Below are positions 42,502 to 50,169 of a stretch of 64,000 bases of DNA, one piece after another. Location: assembly GCA_963775125.1 (NCBI GenBank), contig CAVZHQ010000007.1, positions 434,001-498,000 on the forward strand, written 5' to 3'. This DNA comes from JAHECQ01 sp963775125 (GTDB lineage Bacteria; Actinomycetota; Acidimicrobiia; Acidimicrobiales; SZUA-35). The notes below the pieces were generated by a model. That model did not search any database and was not told the DNA's origin. It saw nothing but the letters and a program-made list of their open reading frames with translations. The translations under genes were made by a program, and so were the position numbers. Each line of letters opens with the position of its first letter. Position 1 is the stretch's first letter.

Positions 42502-43074
42502 TCAGAAGGTGTGTTCGGTGGCGATGAGGCGCTGGGGGGAGCGTTTGGAGTCGGCGAAGGAGTTGACGTCGGCGCGGATGATGTCGCGACTGGCGTCGTC
42601 GTTGAAGAACTTGGTGCGCAGGTCGTCCATCGAGCGGAAGGCGCACAGCGCGAGGCCATCCAGCGCAATCTCGCCATCGATCTGGTCGACCACCGAGAGT
42701 TGGGAGTAGTCCCACATCGCCGCGTGGTGGGTGAGGGCGAGCGGGGCGTGGACGTCACGCCAGTGGGCGTCGGCTTGGCGGTGGGTGAGGTCGGGGTGGG
42801 CGACCAGGCCGAACACAGCAGTGAACCCTGGTGATGGCTGGCCTCGGTGAGCGGGGCGGTCTCGCTGGCAGATCACTCGACGGAAGCAGACCAGCGTGGC
42901 GACGGAGGCCGCAGCCGCCAGCCGATCGAGGTCGTCGACGGCGGCCCGTACCACCGTGCGGAACGCCAACTCGCGCGTATCCGAACGATCGGCCACCAAC
43001 GCTACACCCCCGACGTCGGCCGCTACCTCGAGTGCAGCGTCGATGTCATTTCCGAGAACCACGATCTCCAACAT
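42502..43074 (-). CDS. EthD-domain protein
   Basis: 190 aa ending in an EthD-type ferredoxin-like barrel: TAVFGLVAHPDLTHRQADAH then WRDVHAPLALTHHAAMWDYS, and LALCAFRSMDDLRTKFFND. EthD proteins accompany cytochrome P450 or other degradative enzymes, but their reaction is not known. The N-terminal half is a degenerate copy of similar size. Its start overlaps the end of the MFS gene by 29 nt on the same strand. Confidence 0.75.
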   Translation of the reverse strand: MLEIVVLGNDIDAALEVAADVGGVALVADRSDTRELAFRTVVRAAVDDLDRLAAAASVATLVCFRRVICQRDRPAHRGQPSPGFTAVFGLVAHPDLTHRQADAHWRDVHAPLALTHHAAMWDYSQLSVVDQIDGEIALDGLALCAFRSMDDLRTKFFNDDASRDIIRADVNSFADSKRSPQRLIATEHTF

Positions 43075-44395
43075 GGTCGCAGTCTCCCTGCTCCACCGGT
43101 GTCGGCGCCAGCCGAGTGGCCATCAGATCGTTTCGGCGCCGGCCGAGCCGCGCTCGGTTCAGCGCAAGGGCAACCACGAATCCGAGACCCATGATGTTGA
43201 GCACCCCGCACAGCAGGAACGCCGTGCCGTAGGCCCCCGTCGAGTCGTACAGCCAACCGGCGACGTAGGGGCCGAGCGCGGCGGTGGCGCCTGCCCGTGC
43301 GAAGGCGGCGCCGACGATGGCCCCGGCGTGCGTTCGTCCGAAGATGTCGCCAACCAACGCCGGGAAGAGCGCGGTGCTGCCCCCGTAGGCCCATCCGAAG
43401 AGAACCGCCGCGGGCCAGAGCACGGAGAGGCCTCCGTCGATGGGGCCGATCCCCTCGGCCGAGGCGAAGAGGAAGAAGGCGAACGCCGTCAGGCCGAACA
43501 TCGCCAGGAGGGTGGGGTACCGGCCCAGCCGGTCGGAGATCCCGCCCGAGGCGAGGCGCCCGAGAATGCCGCCGACGCCCGTGGCGCTGAGCACCGTTGC
43601 CGCGCTGACATCGCTCGCCCCCAACTCCTCGGCGAACGCCGGAGCGTGCACGAAGGGGACGAACACCGTCAGCCACGTCAATGCGTAGGCGGCGACGATG
43701 AGCAGGAACGGCGCAGTCCACTGGACGTCGGCCAACGACAGGCTGGACGTGGGCGCCGGCGTTGCGACGGTGTCACCGTCGGGGTGTAGGCCGCGGGACT
43801 CCGGGTCGCGGTAGAGCAGTTGAGCTGCGAGGAAGATCAGAATCCCGCCGCCGACGGCCATGCCCAGCATGGTCGATCGCCACCCGACCGTTCCCACCAA
43901 CAGCGCGGCGATGAACGGAACCACGAGGTTGCCGACACTGCCGCCGGTGGTGCTGATCGAGACGGCCGTACCTCGCCGTCGCGTGAACCACCGCACGACG
44001 GTGCCGCTGCAGGGAGCCCAGGTGGCGCTCATACCGAACGCCGCGACCAATCCCATCGACAGCAGCAAGTGCCAGGGTTGTCGTGCCTGACTGGACAACC
44101 CCCATCCGGCCAGGAGCAGCACCGCCCCGGTGCCGATGACTCGGCGAGGGCCGTAGCGATCGGTCAGTCTCCCGCTGGAGGCACTGAGGGCGCTGTAGAG
44201 GAAGATGTAGACGGCATAGGGGAGCGCGGTCTGGGCGCGAGTTCAACCCATCTCCTCACCCATGGCCTTGACGAACACGCCGTAGGAGAACTGGATGCCG
44301 TAGGCGACGAACAAGACGACGGACGCGGCGGCCACGATGATCCAGCCGTAGAAGATGCCGCCGGCATCCACCGCCAGGCGGTACCGGCTCCTCAT
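43046..44395 (-). pseudogene. MFS transporter interrupted by an in-frame TGA
   Basis: Starting at ATG 44395 (MRSRYRLAVDAGGIFYGWII), the frame reads through ...VKAMGEEMG, hits TGA at 44245-44243, then resumes in the same frame with TRAQTALPYAVYIFLYSALS and continues for twelve-helix MFS length to 43046. At this place MFS proteins of the oxalate/formate-antiporter-like group have a Trp (GWSRA-type), so TGG to TGA is the simplest change. DRYGPRRVIGTGAVLLLAG is the loop 2-3 signature. Downstream in-frame restarts (for example 44122) would lack the first helices. Substrate unknown. ATGA overlap with the upstream small membrane gene. Confidence 0.8.
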
Positions 44396-44631
44396 CGTTC
44401 GGTACCCATGCGCAGCGACAGTAACCGCACCGCGATCATCCAGACGAGATGAAGGCCGGCAACCCCTACCTGCCCACGCAGCAGCCAGCCGAGGCCGGCC
44501 ATCAACATCCCGACCTGATGGCCGTACAGCGCCAGCCGATTCCCCGATCGCAACACCGTCACGATGCGGAGCAGCACGGGGAGGCTGAACCCGTACCCGA
44601 TCAGGAACAACGCTGTACTGGCAGGGTGCAC
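44392..44631 (-). CDS. small membrane protein (79 aa)
   Basis: Frame from GTG 44631, inside the 22-bp palindrome, to TGA 44392; the stop overlaps the MFS ATG by 4 nt. Two to three hydrophobic segments: STALFLIGYGFSLPVLLRIV, HQVGMLMAGLGWLLRG and AGLHLVWMIAVRLL. Family not recognised. Position suggests a helper or regulator of the MFS transporter, in an operon divergent from nitrile hydratase. Confidence 0.55.
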   Translation of the reverse strand: MHPASTALFLIGYGFSLPVLLRIVTVLRSGNRLALYGHQVGMLMAGLGWLLRGQVGVAGLHLVWMIAVRLLSLRMGTER

Positions 44632-44639
44632 CCTGCCAG
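44618..44639. promoter_or_regulatory. perfect 22-bp palindrome at the divergent nitrile hydratase/MFS start region
   Basis: CTGGCAGGGTG followed directly by CACCCTGCCAG. It ends one base before the ATG of the nitrile hydratase beta frame and contains the GTG start of the divergent small membrane gene. A dimeric repressor bound here would block translation-start regions or promoters of both operons; it could equally act at RNA level as a start-site hairpin. Confidence 0.6.
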
Positions 44640-44640
44640 G

Positions 44641-45412
44641 ATGGCAGACGTGAGCGCAGACAGTGTTTTCGACAGTGCAGACGTAGACAGTGCAGACGTA
44701 GACAGTGCAGACGTAGACAGTGCAGACGTGGACAGTGCAGTCGTAGACAGTGCAGACGCGATCCCGGTGCACGATCTGGGTGGCCGCCCCGGTTTCGGAG
44801 CGGTCCCCGTGAGCGATGATGTGCTGTTCCACGCCGATTGGGAGCGACGGGCCTTCGCCGTCACCCAGTTCTCCCAGCGGGCGGCGGGATTCAACACCGA
44901 CGCGTTCCGCCACGGCATCGAACGCGAGGTGCCCTCCACCTATCGTTCGGCCGCGTATTTCGAGAAGTGGATCCGCAACGCAGAGCGCATGCTGGTCGAA
45001 GGTGGTGTCGTCACCGCCGAGGAGATCGAGGCCCGGCTCAAAGGCGACGCTGCGGATGAGGGAACCCCGCGGCGAACCACCGATGCCACGCCCCCCGCGG
45101 GTAGGGGCACCCTGAGAGAAGTCGATACCCCTCCGCGCTTCGCCGTCGGCGACGAGGTGCGGGTCAGCACGACCTATCGGACCCCAGGACACACCCGATT
45201 GCCCGAGTACGTGCGCGGCCACGTCGGCACGAATCGTCCTGCTCAACGACGGCTGGATCTTTCCCGACACCCACGCCCACGGCAAGGGTGAGCAACCCAC
45301 CTGGGTCTACGCCGTGTCCTTCGACAGCGACGTACTCTGGCCCGAGACCGCCGATACCGGACGCCATCAGGTCATCGCTGATCTGTTCGAGCCCTACCTG
45401 GAGCAGCCATGA
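44641..45412 (+). CDS. nthB: nitrile hydratase beta subunit, frameshifted near 45231
   Basis: Beta subunit of nitrile hydratase (nitrile to amide). VHDLGGRPGFGAV is the family N-terminus, followed by WERRAFAVTQFSQRAAGFN, IEREVPSTYRSAAYFEKWI and FAVGDEVRVSTTYRTPGHTR. At GTCGGCACGAATCGTC (45224-45239) the frame breaks. Removing one A restores VGTIVLLNDGWIFPDTHAHG and FEPYLEQP to the TGA at 45412, which overlaps the alpha ATG. Unrepaired, the protein ends at 45291 with an unrelated tail. ATG 44641 adds a DSADV-repeat leader; GTG 44767 would give the usual roughly 214-aa length. Sequencing error or pseudogene cannot be separated here. Confidence 0.85.
44671..44760 (+). repeat. tandem repeat, 6 x 15 bp, coding DSADV pentapeptides
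   Basis: Six near-identical units of GACAGTGCAGACGTA (units 4-6 differ by one or two bases) in the nitrile hydratase beta leader. In frame they encode four DSADV units, then DSAVV and DSADA, giving an acidic, probably disordered N-terminal extension. There are no spacers, so it is not CRISPR. Confidence 0.95.
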
Positions 45413-46077
45413 CCGACCACGACGATCACGACCACGACGATCACGACGATCACGATCACGACGATCATGGGCACGACCATGGTCATCACCAGCCAAGCGC
45501 AGCTGATCCAGCCATTCGTACCGAGGCCATCGAGCAGTTGCTGGTCGAGCGCGGGCTGGTGACCACGGAACGGATCGAGGACTTGATTCGCCACTACGAG
45601 GAGGAGGTCGGACCGATGAACGGGGCCAAGGTCGTGGCCCAGGCCTGGCTCGACCCCGACTACAAGGCCCGACTGTTGGCCGATGGCACGGCCGGCATCG
45701 CCGAACTCGGATTCGGCGGTGCGCAGGGCGAACGTCTGGTGGTGGTCGAGAACACCGAGACGGTGCACAACGTCGTGGTCTGCACGCTCTGTTCGTGCTA
45801 TCCGTGGCCGGTGCTCGGACTGCCGCCGTCGTGGTACAAGTCACCCGAATACCGGGCGCGCGTCGTCCGCGAACCCCGCGCCGTGTTGGCCGAGTTCGGC
45901 ACCGAGCTGCCCGACGACGTCGAGGTCCGAGTGTGGGATTCCTCCGCTGAGGTCCGCTACTTCGTGCTTCCCCAACGTCCGGAAGGCGCCGACGGGAACA
46001 CCGTCGATGATCTGGCACCCTTCGTCACGCGCGATTCCATGATCGGTGTTCGCCTTGCGGGAGCGGAGGTCCAATGA
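45409..46077 (+). CDS. nthA: nitrile hydratase alpha subunit, cobalt type
   Basis: A 222-aa metal-binding subunit. The claw motif VCTLCSCYPWPVLG places C125, S129 and C130 as metal ligands (plus C128), with Thr126 marking the Co(III) rather than the Fe(III) class; two of the cysteines are normally oxidised in active enzyme. SWYKSPEYRARVVREPRAVL and VRVWDSSAEVRYFVLPQRP are conserved. The N-terminal 27 residues carry 11 His and 12 Asp (HDDHDHDDHDDHDHDDH), well beyond the core fold and a likely divalent-metal-binding tail. ATGA overlaps with both beta and the accessory gene. Confidence 0.95.
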   Translation: MTDHDDHDHDDHDDHDHDDHGHDHGHHQPSAADPAIRTEAIEQLLVERGLVTTERIEDLIRHYEEEVGPMNGAKVVAQAWLDPDYKARLLADGTAGIAELGFGGAQGERLVVVENTETVHNVVVCTLCSCYPWPVLGLPPSWYKSPEYRARVVREPRAVLAEFGTELPDDVEVRVWDSSAEVRYFVLPQRPEGADGNTVDDLAPFVTRDSMIGVRLAGAEVQ

Positions 46078-46421
46078 GCGCCGGCGACACGATCGATCTT
46101 GCTGTGGAAGGCCCATCTGCACCGCCGCGACTCAACGGCGAATTGGTCTTCGACGCTCCGTGGCAGCCGCGCGCCTTCGGTCTGACAGCAGCGCTTGTCG
46201 AGGCGGGTGAGGTCGACTGGGCCCCCTTCCAGGCAGCGTTGATCGGGAGGGTCCGGGTGGCCGACTCGATCGGTGCCGACACGGGAACTCCCTCGGTCTA
46301 TTGGCAATGCTGGCTGGACAGCCTGGGCGACGTGGCCGAACAAGCTCGTCTTGTCGACCGGTCGGCGTGGTCAGATCGCAGCGAGCGGCTTGCGGCCCGA
46401 CCGGCGGGGCACGACCACTGA
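46074..46421 (+). CDS. nitrile hydratase accessory (activator) protein
   Basis: 115 aa, homologous to the N-terminal part of the beta subunit: PPRLNGELVFDAPWQPRAFG, then ALVEAGEVDWAPFQAALIG and SVYWQCWLDSLGDVA. Such proteins (P14K/NhlE type) form a complex with apo-alpha and deliver cobalt by subunit swapping. The ATG overlaps the alpha stop by 4 nt, the standard order for Co-type operons. Its 3' end overlaps the convergent gene by 51 bp. Confidence 0.87.
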   Translation: MSAGDTIDLAVEGPSAPPRLNGELVFDAPWQPRAFGLTAALVEAGEVDWAPFQAALIGRVRVADSIGADTGTPSVYWQCWLDSLGDVAEQARLVDRSAWSDRSERLAARPAGHDH

Positions 46422-47117
46422 CGTTCGTCGCACGCCTTCCCGGAGGTGGGCCTGGACGTCGGCGTGGGCCAGCTCGAAGGCCGACAGCAGGCGGTCATCG
46501 TGAGCCCATGGCGCCTGATCCAACAACTCCATCTCTCGTTGGTCGACCACGGCATCGGATTTCCTGACCGACAGGAACAGCGTTCTCGGAAGCACAGCCG
46601 TCCGCGCCGCTCGGCGGAGCCTTGTCTGCCAGCGCGTTCCGAGCCGGTCGAGCGCGCCGCGGTCGATGGAGCAGTTCGACAGGCGCGCCATCGCTGTCGC
46701 CCGCGTCGCTTCGTACGGGGTCGGGTCGTAGCCCGTCTGCCGAGACGCCGCGGCGACGGCCTGTCCGAAGCGTTGGAGCACCCGCCGGAACTCGATGAGT
46801 TCGTCGTCGATGGCGGCGCATGCTTCGCGCACCAAGACGTCGGTTGCGGGGCTTGCGGTTGTCGCCCAGAACTCACCGAGCGTTGGCGCCACTCCAAGTT
46901 CGGCGAGATCAGCGACCTCTCGGTGGGAGGCCAGGAGGGTACGCCAATCGAGGTCATGGGCTTGGCGTATGTTGTCCAGCCTTGCCGTCATGCGACGCAC
47001 GATCGTGTCCACTTCGGAAAGCAGACCCGTCGGATCGGCCGGTTGCACCCGGTCGATCGCGTCATTGCCGCCCGGACCGCCCCGGGTAGCCATTGGTTCT
47101 CGATTGGTCGTACTCAA
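46371..47117 (-). CDS. hypothetical protein, helical
   Basis: 248 aa with in-frame Met1 and Met9 as possible starts. Predicted mostly alpha-helical and Arg-rich, no membrane segment. Segments such as TIVRRMTARLDNIRQAHDLD and DDELIEFRRVLQRFGQAVAA look like a helical bundle. Family not recognised. The overlap with the nitrile hydratase accessory gene at the 3' ends (51 bp, convergent) is unusually long. Confidence 0.6.
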   Translation of the reverse strand: MSTTNREPMATRGGPGGNDAIDRVQPADPTGLLSEVDTIVRRMTARLDNIRQAHDLDWRTLLASHREVADLAELGVAPTLGEFWATTASPATDVLVREACAAIDDELIEFRRVLQRFGQAVAAASRQTGYDPTPYEATRATAMARLSNCSIDRGALDRLGTRWQTRLRRAARTAVLPRTLFLSVRKSDAVVDQREMELLDQAPWAHDDRLLSAFELAHADVQAHLREGVRRTSVVVPRRSGRKPLAAI

Positions 47118-47293
47118 CTCCTGCTCCGACTGTCAGGTTCCCGCTTGCCTCATCCATCGGCGCCTCGGCGCGTTCGTTGAAGGGTCGTCCGGCCCAATCG
47201 CCCAGACCGAGCGCAAACGGACCGAGTTCACACCGACCGAGTTCGGACAGACCGATCCGGCCCGACAGAGCTCGGCGTGGATAAGGTTTGGTG

Positions 47294-48448
47294 ATGTCGA
47301 CTGACTCAGCCGCCGTTTTCTCTCAGCGCCTGGATCGTGTGCGGGCGCAGCTTGCCGCCACGGGAACTGACGCCGTTCTGTTGTCGGTAGGACCCGACCT
47401 GCCGTGGCTCATCGGCTACCAGGCGATGCCCCTCGAACGACTCACCATGCTCGTCGTCCCCGTCGACGGTCCGCCGACCCTGGTGATTCCGGCGTTCGAG
47501 GTTCCCCGTGTCGTTCCGCATCCCGACCTGTTCACCATCGAGGGCTGGGGGGAGACCGAGGACCCCGTCGCCAACGTCGTTTCGGCGCTTGGTCGGTCCG
47601 CTCGCACGGCGTCGGGCGCTGCGGTTCGTCTCGCCGTCGGCGATCACACCTGGGCCCGATTCGTCGTCGACCTGCAGCGGGCCATGCCCAAGGCGCAGTG
47701 GGTTCGCGGCGCAGAGGTCGTCGGGCCGCTTCGGGCAGTGAAGGACGCAGCCGAGATCGCTGCCCTTCAGCGGGCCGCCGACGGTGTCGACCGCGTCGCC
47801 CATGCGCTTCGAACGGGTGAGATCCCGCTGATCGGGCGAACCGAGGCCGATGTCTCGGCCGAACTGAGCCGGCGCATCATCGCCGAGGGCCACGCCAAGG
47901 TGAACTTCGCCATCGTCGCTTCGGGCGCCAACGCAGCCAGCCCGCATCATCATGCCTCGGACAAGGTCATCCAAGCGGGCGAGGTCGTGCTGTGCGATTT
48001 CGGCGGGACCACCGCCGAGCCCCACGGTGAGCCCGGCTACTGCAGTGACATCACCCGCTGCGTCTACACCGGAACACCGCCGGCCGAGTTCCAGGAGGCG
48101 TTCGACCACCTGCTCGCCGCCCAGGCGAAGGCCGTGCAGGCCGCCGTCATCGGCGTCACGGGTGCCTTCGTCGACAGCGTCGCCCGTGATCGCCTGGCCG
48201 AAGCCGACCTCGACCAGTGGTTCCTGCACCGTCTCGGCCACGGCATCGGGGTCGAGGAGCACGAGGAGCCCTACCTGGTGCAGGGCAACGACCTTCCGCT
48301 CGTCGAGGGCAACGCGTTCAGCATCGAGCCCGGCTTCTACATCTCGGGCAAATGGGGAGCGCGGATCGAGGACATCGTGGTCGCGACGACCGATGGCCCC
48401 TTGTCGCTGAACTGCGTGGGTCACGACCTGGCCATCGTCGAGGTCTGA
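47294..48448 (+). CDS. M24-family metallopeptidase (Xaa-Pro aminopeptidase-like)
   Basis: 384 aa from ATG 47294, with AAGG 7 nt upstream; TTG and GTG codons just before are alternatives. N-terminal creatinase-like domain, then the pita-bread catalytic domain. Metal-ligand segments are VVLCDFGGTTAE (Asp), GYCSDITRCVYTG (Asp), HRLGHGIGVEEHEEPY (His), FSIEPGFYI (Glu) and GARIEDIVV (Glu), a full dinuclear set. It likely cleaves N-terminal residues before proline in short peptides, in the cytoplasm. A membrane-protein gene follows 7 nt later. Confidence 0.9.
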   Translation: MSTDSAAVFSQRLDRVRAQLAATGTDAVLLSVGPDLPWLIGYQAMPLERLTMLVVPVDGPPTLVIPAFEVPRVVPHPDLFTIEGWGETEDPVANVVSALGRSARTASGAAVRLAVGDHTWARFVVDLQRAMPKAQWVRGAEVVGPLRAVKDAAEIAALQRAADGVDRVAHALRTGEIPLIGRTEADVSAELSRRIIAEGHAKVNFAIVASGANAASPHHHASDKVIQAGEVVLCDFGGTTAEPHGEPGYCSDITRCVYTGTPPAEFQEAFDHLLAAQAKAVQAAVIGVTGAFVDSVARDRLAEADLDQWFLHRLGHGIGVEEHEEPYLVQGNDLPLVEGNAFSIEPGFYISGKWGARIEDIVVATTDGPLSLNCVGHDLAIVEV

Positions 48449-48455
48449 CCCGTTC

Positions 48456-49223
48456 GTGTTCGAGCTTCATGCGGCGTCGGTGCTCCTGCAGTGGGCGACC
48501 GGCGGTCTGTTCTTCTGTTGGGTCACGACCCGGCACCGCGAGGTCAGCCTCGGCTACGGCTGGCTGCTCCGCATCGTCTACGGGCTGCTCGCTGCGCTGT
48601 CGTTGTTCATCGGTCTGCGTTACGGACGGCAACCGGTGCGCGAAGCAGCGTCGGCCGCAGTGGTCCTCGCCACGGGCTACGCCTTGTTCTCGTCGATGCG
48701 CACGCACGATGGCCGGCGCGATCTGCAGCGGTTCGATCCTCGCCTTGACCTCGTGGCGCCCGCTGTCGGTCTGGTGGGTGTGGTCGCAGCGGGAATCTCC
48801 GCCGGTGATCCGGCCTGGTTGCAGGTGGCCCGGATCGTCGTCGGCGGACTGTTCCTCGGCGGCGTCTCCGATGGCATGTTGCTCGGCCACTGGTACTTGG
48901 TGCAGCCCGGGCTCCGCCGGGACCCGCTGAACGAGTTGGTCCGATGGACCAGCCTCACCTGGCTCCCCGAGGTGGCGCTGCTGCTCATTCCCACCGGCAT
49001 GATCTCGGCCTTCGACGGAACCATCGACGACGGGTACGGCGGCATGCTCGGATGGTTCTGGGCGGCATGCGCGGTCACCACCATCGTGCTGCTCTTCGTC
49101 ACCAAGGCGGCACTGAAGGAACGCGAGTACGCGGCGGTCATGGCGGCGACGGGGCTGCTCTACCTTGCGATCCTCACGGCGTTCGGCACCGACCTCGTGG
49201 CGAGGGCCATCCTGGCCCTCTGA
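48456..49223 (+). CDS. polytopic membrane protein of unknown function
   Basis: 255 aa from GTG 48456 with about seven hydrophobic helices: ASVLLQWATGGLFFCWVTT, IVYGLLAALSLFIGL, LVAPAVGLVGVVAAGI, IVVGGLFLGGVSDGMLLGHW, TWLPEVALLLIPTGMISAF, WFWAACAVTTIVLLFV and VMAATGLLYLAILTAFG. Histidine and aspartate residues lie within helices, but no known transporter or enzyme motif is visible. Probably cotranscribed with the M24 peptidase. Confidence 0.75.
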   Translation: MFELHAASVLLQWATGGLFFCWVTTRHREVSLGYGWLLRIVYGLLAALSLFIGLRYGRQPVREAASAAVVLATGYALFSSMRTHDGRRDLQRFDPRLDLVAPAVGLVGVVAAGISAGDPAWLQVARIVVGGLFLGGVSDGMLLGHWYLVQPGLRRDPLNELVRWTSLTWLPEVALLLIPTGMISAFDGTIDDGYGGMLGWFWAACAVTTIVLLFVTKAALKEREYAAVMAATGLLYLAILTAFGTDLVARAILAL

Positions 49224-49318
49224 TTTCTCAGGACACGTGATCTCCGAGGGAGCGTGACTTCCCAGGTCGGGGACCGATCGGTACCCTGGGCACGAACGGT
49301 CGGACGGAAGGAATCCCC

Positions 49319-50167
49319 ATGCCCAGACCACTTTGGAGCGGCGCCATCAGCTTCGGACTCGTTTCGGTGCCCGTCAAGCTCTACCCGGCGGTCAGCCGCA
49401 AGGCCGTCCGGTTCAACCAGCTCGACAAGCGAACCGGGGCACGGATCAAGCAGAAGCGCGTCTCGGCCGCCGACGGCGAAGAAGTCCCGTTCGAAGAGAT
49501 CGTCAAGGGGTACGAGGTCACCAAGGACTCCTATGTCGTCGTGAACGACGACGAGATGATGGCCCTGATGCCCAAGGCGTCCCGCACGATCGACATTTGC
49601 GATTTCGTCCAACAGTCCGAGATCGATCCCGTGTTCTACGACACCGGCTATTACCTGGTACCCGACGAACTCGCCCGTAAGAGCTACATGCTGTTGGCTT
49701 CGGCCATGGAGGAAGCAGGGCGGGTGGCCATCGCCACCTTTGTGATGCGCACCAAACAGTACGTCGCCGCCATCCGTCCGGTCGACGGCCGTCTGATGTT
49801 GTCGACCATGGTGTACGCCGACGAACTCGTCGACCCCGAGGAGCTTCCCGGCTTGGAAGGACTCGATGAGATCAAGGTCTCCGATGCCGAGCGGGCCATG
49901 GCCACGTCGCTCGTCGAGAGCCTTTCGGCCGATTTCCATCCCGAGCAGTACGAGGACACGTTCCGAGGAGCCGTGATGGATCTCATCGAACGCAAAGCGG
50001 CCGGAGATCTCACCGTGATGGAGGCCCCGGCTGCTGCCGATGACGCCGCCGTCGTCGACCTCTTGGCTGCGCTCGAGGCCAGCGTCGCTGCGGCGAAGGC
50101 GGCGAGAGCAGGTGCTGACAAGGCCGACGCCGATGCGGCCAAGCGGCCGAAAGCCAAGTCGGCCTGA
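49319..50167 (+). CDS. ku: Ku protein, non-homologous end joining
   Basis: 282 aa. Bacterial Ku homodimer that rings DNA ends and recruits LigD. Starts MPRPLWSGAISFGLVSVPVK, with DKRTGARIKQKRV, IVKGYEVTKDSYVVVNDDE, FYDTGYYLVPDE and the later KQYVAAIRPVDGRLMLSTM segments. The C-terminus is Ala/Lys-rich (AAKRPKAKSA), as in extended Ku tails that bind DNA. A 95-bp gap upstream suggests its own promoter. LigD-pol follows 2 nt later. Confidence 0.95.
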   Translation: MPRPLWSGAISFGLVSVPVKLYPAVSRKAVRFNQLDKRTGARIKQKRVSAADGEEVPFEEIVKGYEVTKDSYVVVNDDEMMALMPKASRTIDICDFVQQSEIDPVFYDTGYYLVPDELARKSYMLLASAMEEAGRVAIATFVMRTKQYVAAIRPVDGRLMLSTMVYADELVDPEELPGLEGLDEIKVSDAERAMATSLVESLSADFHPEQYEDTFRGAVMDLIERKAAGDLTVMEAPAAADDAAVVDLLAALEASVAAAKAARAGADKADADAAKRPKAKSA

Positions 50168-50169
50168 CC

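Noticed and set aside
44243..44245. TGA as selenocysteine or reassigned Trp codon
   Set aside because: No family reason for selenocysteine in an MFS loop, no evident SECIS-like hairpin, and other genes here use TGA as a normal stop.
44671..44760. Possible CRISPR or regulatory iteron array
   Set aside because: Units are contiguous, 15 bp and in frame within a coding sequence; no spacer and no replication gene nearby.
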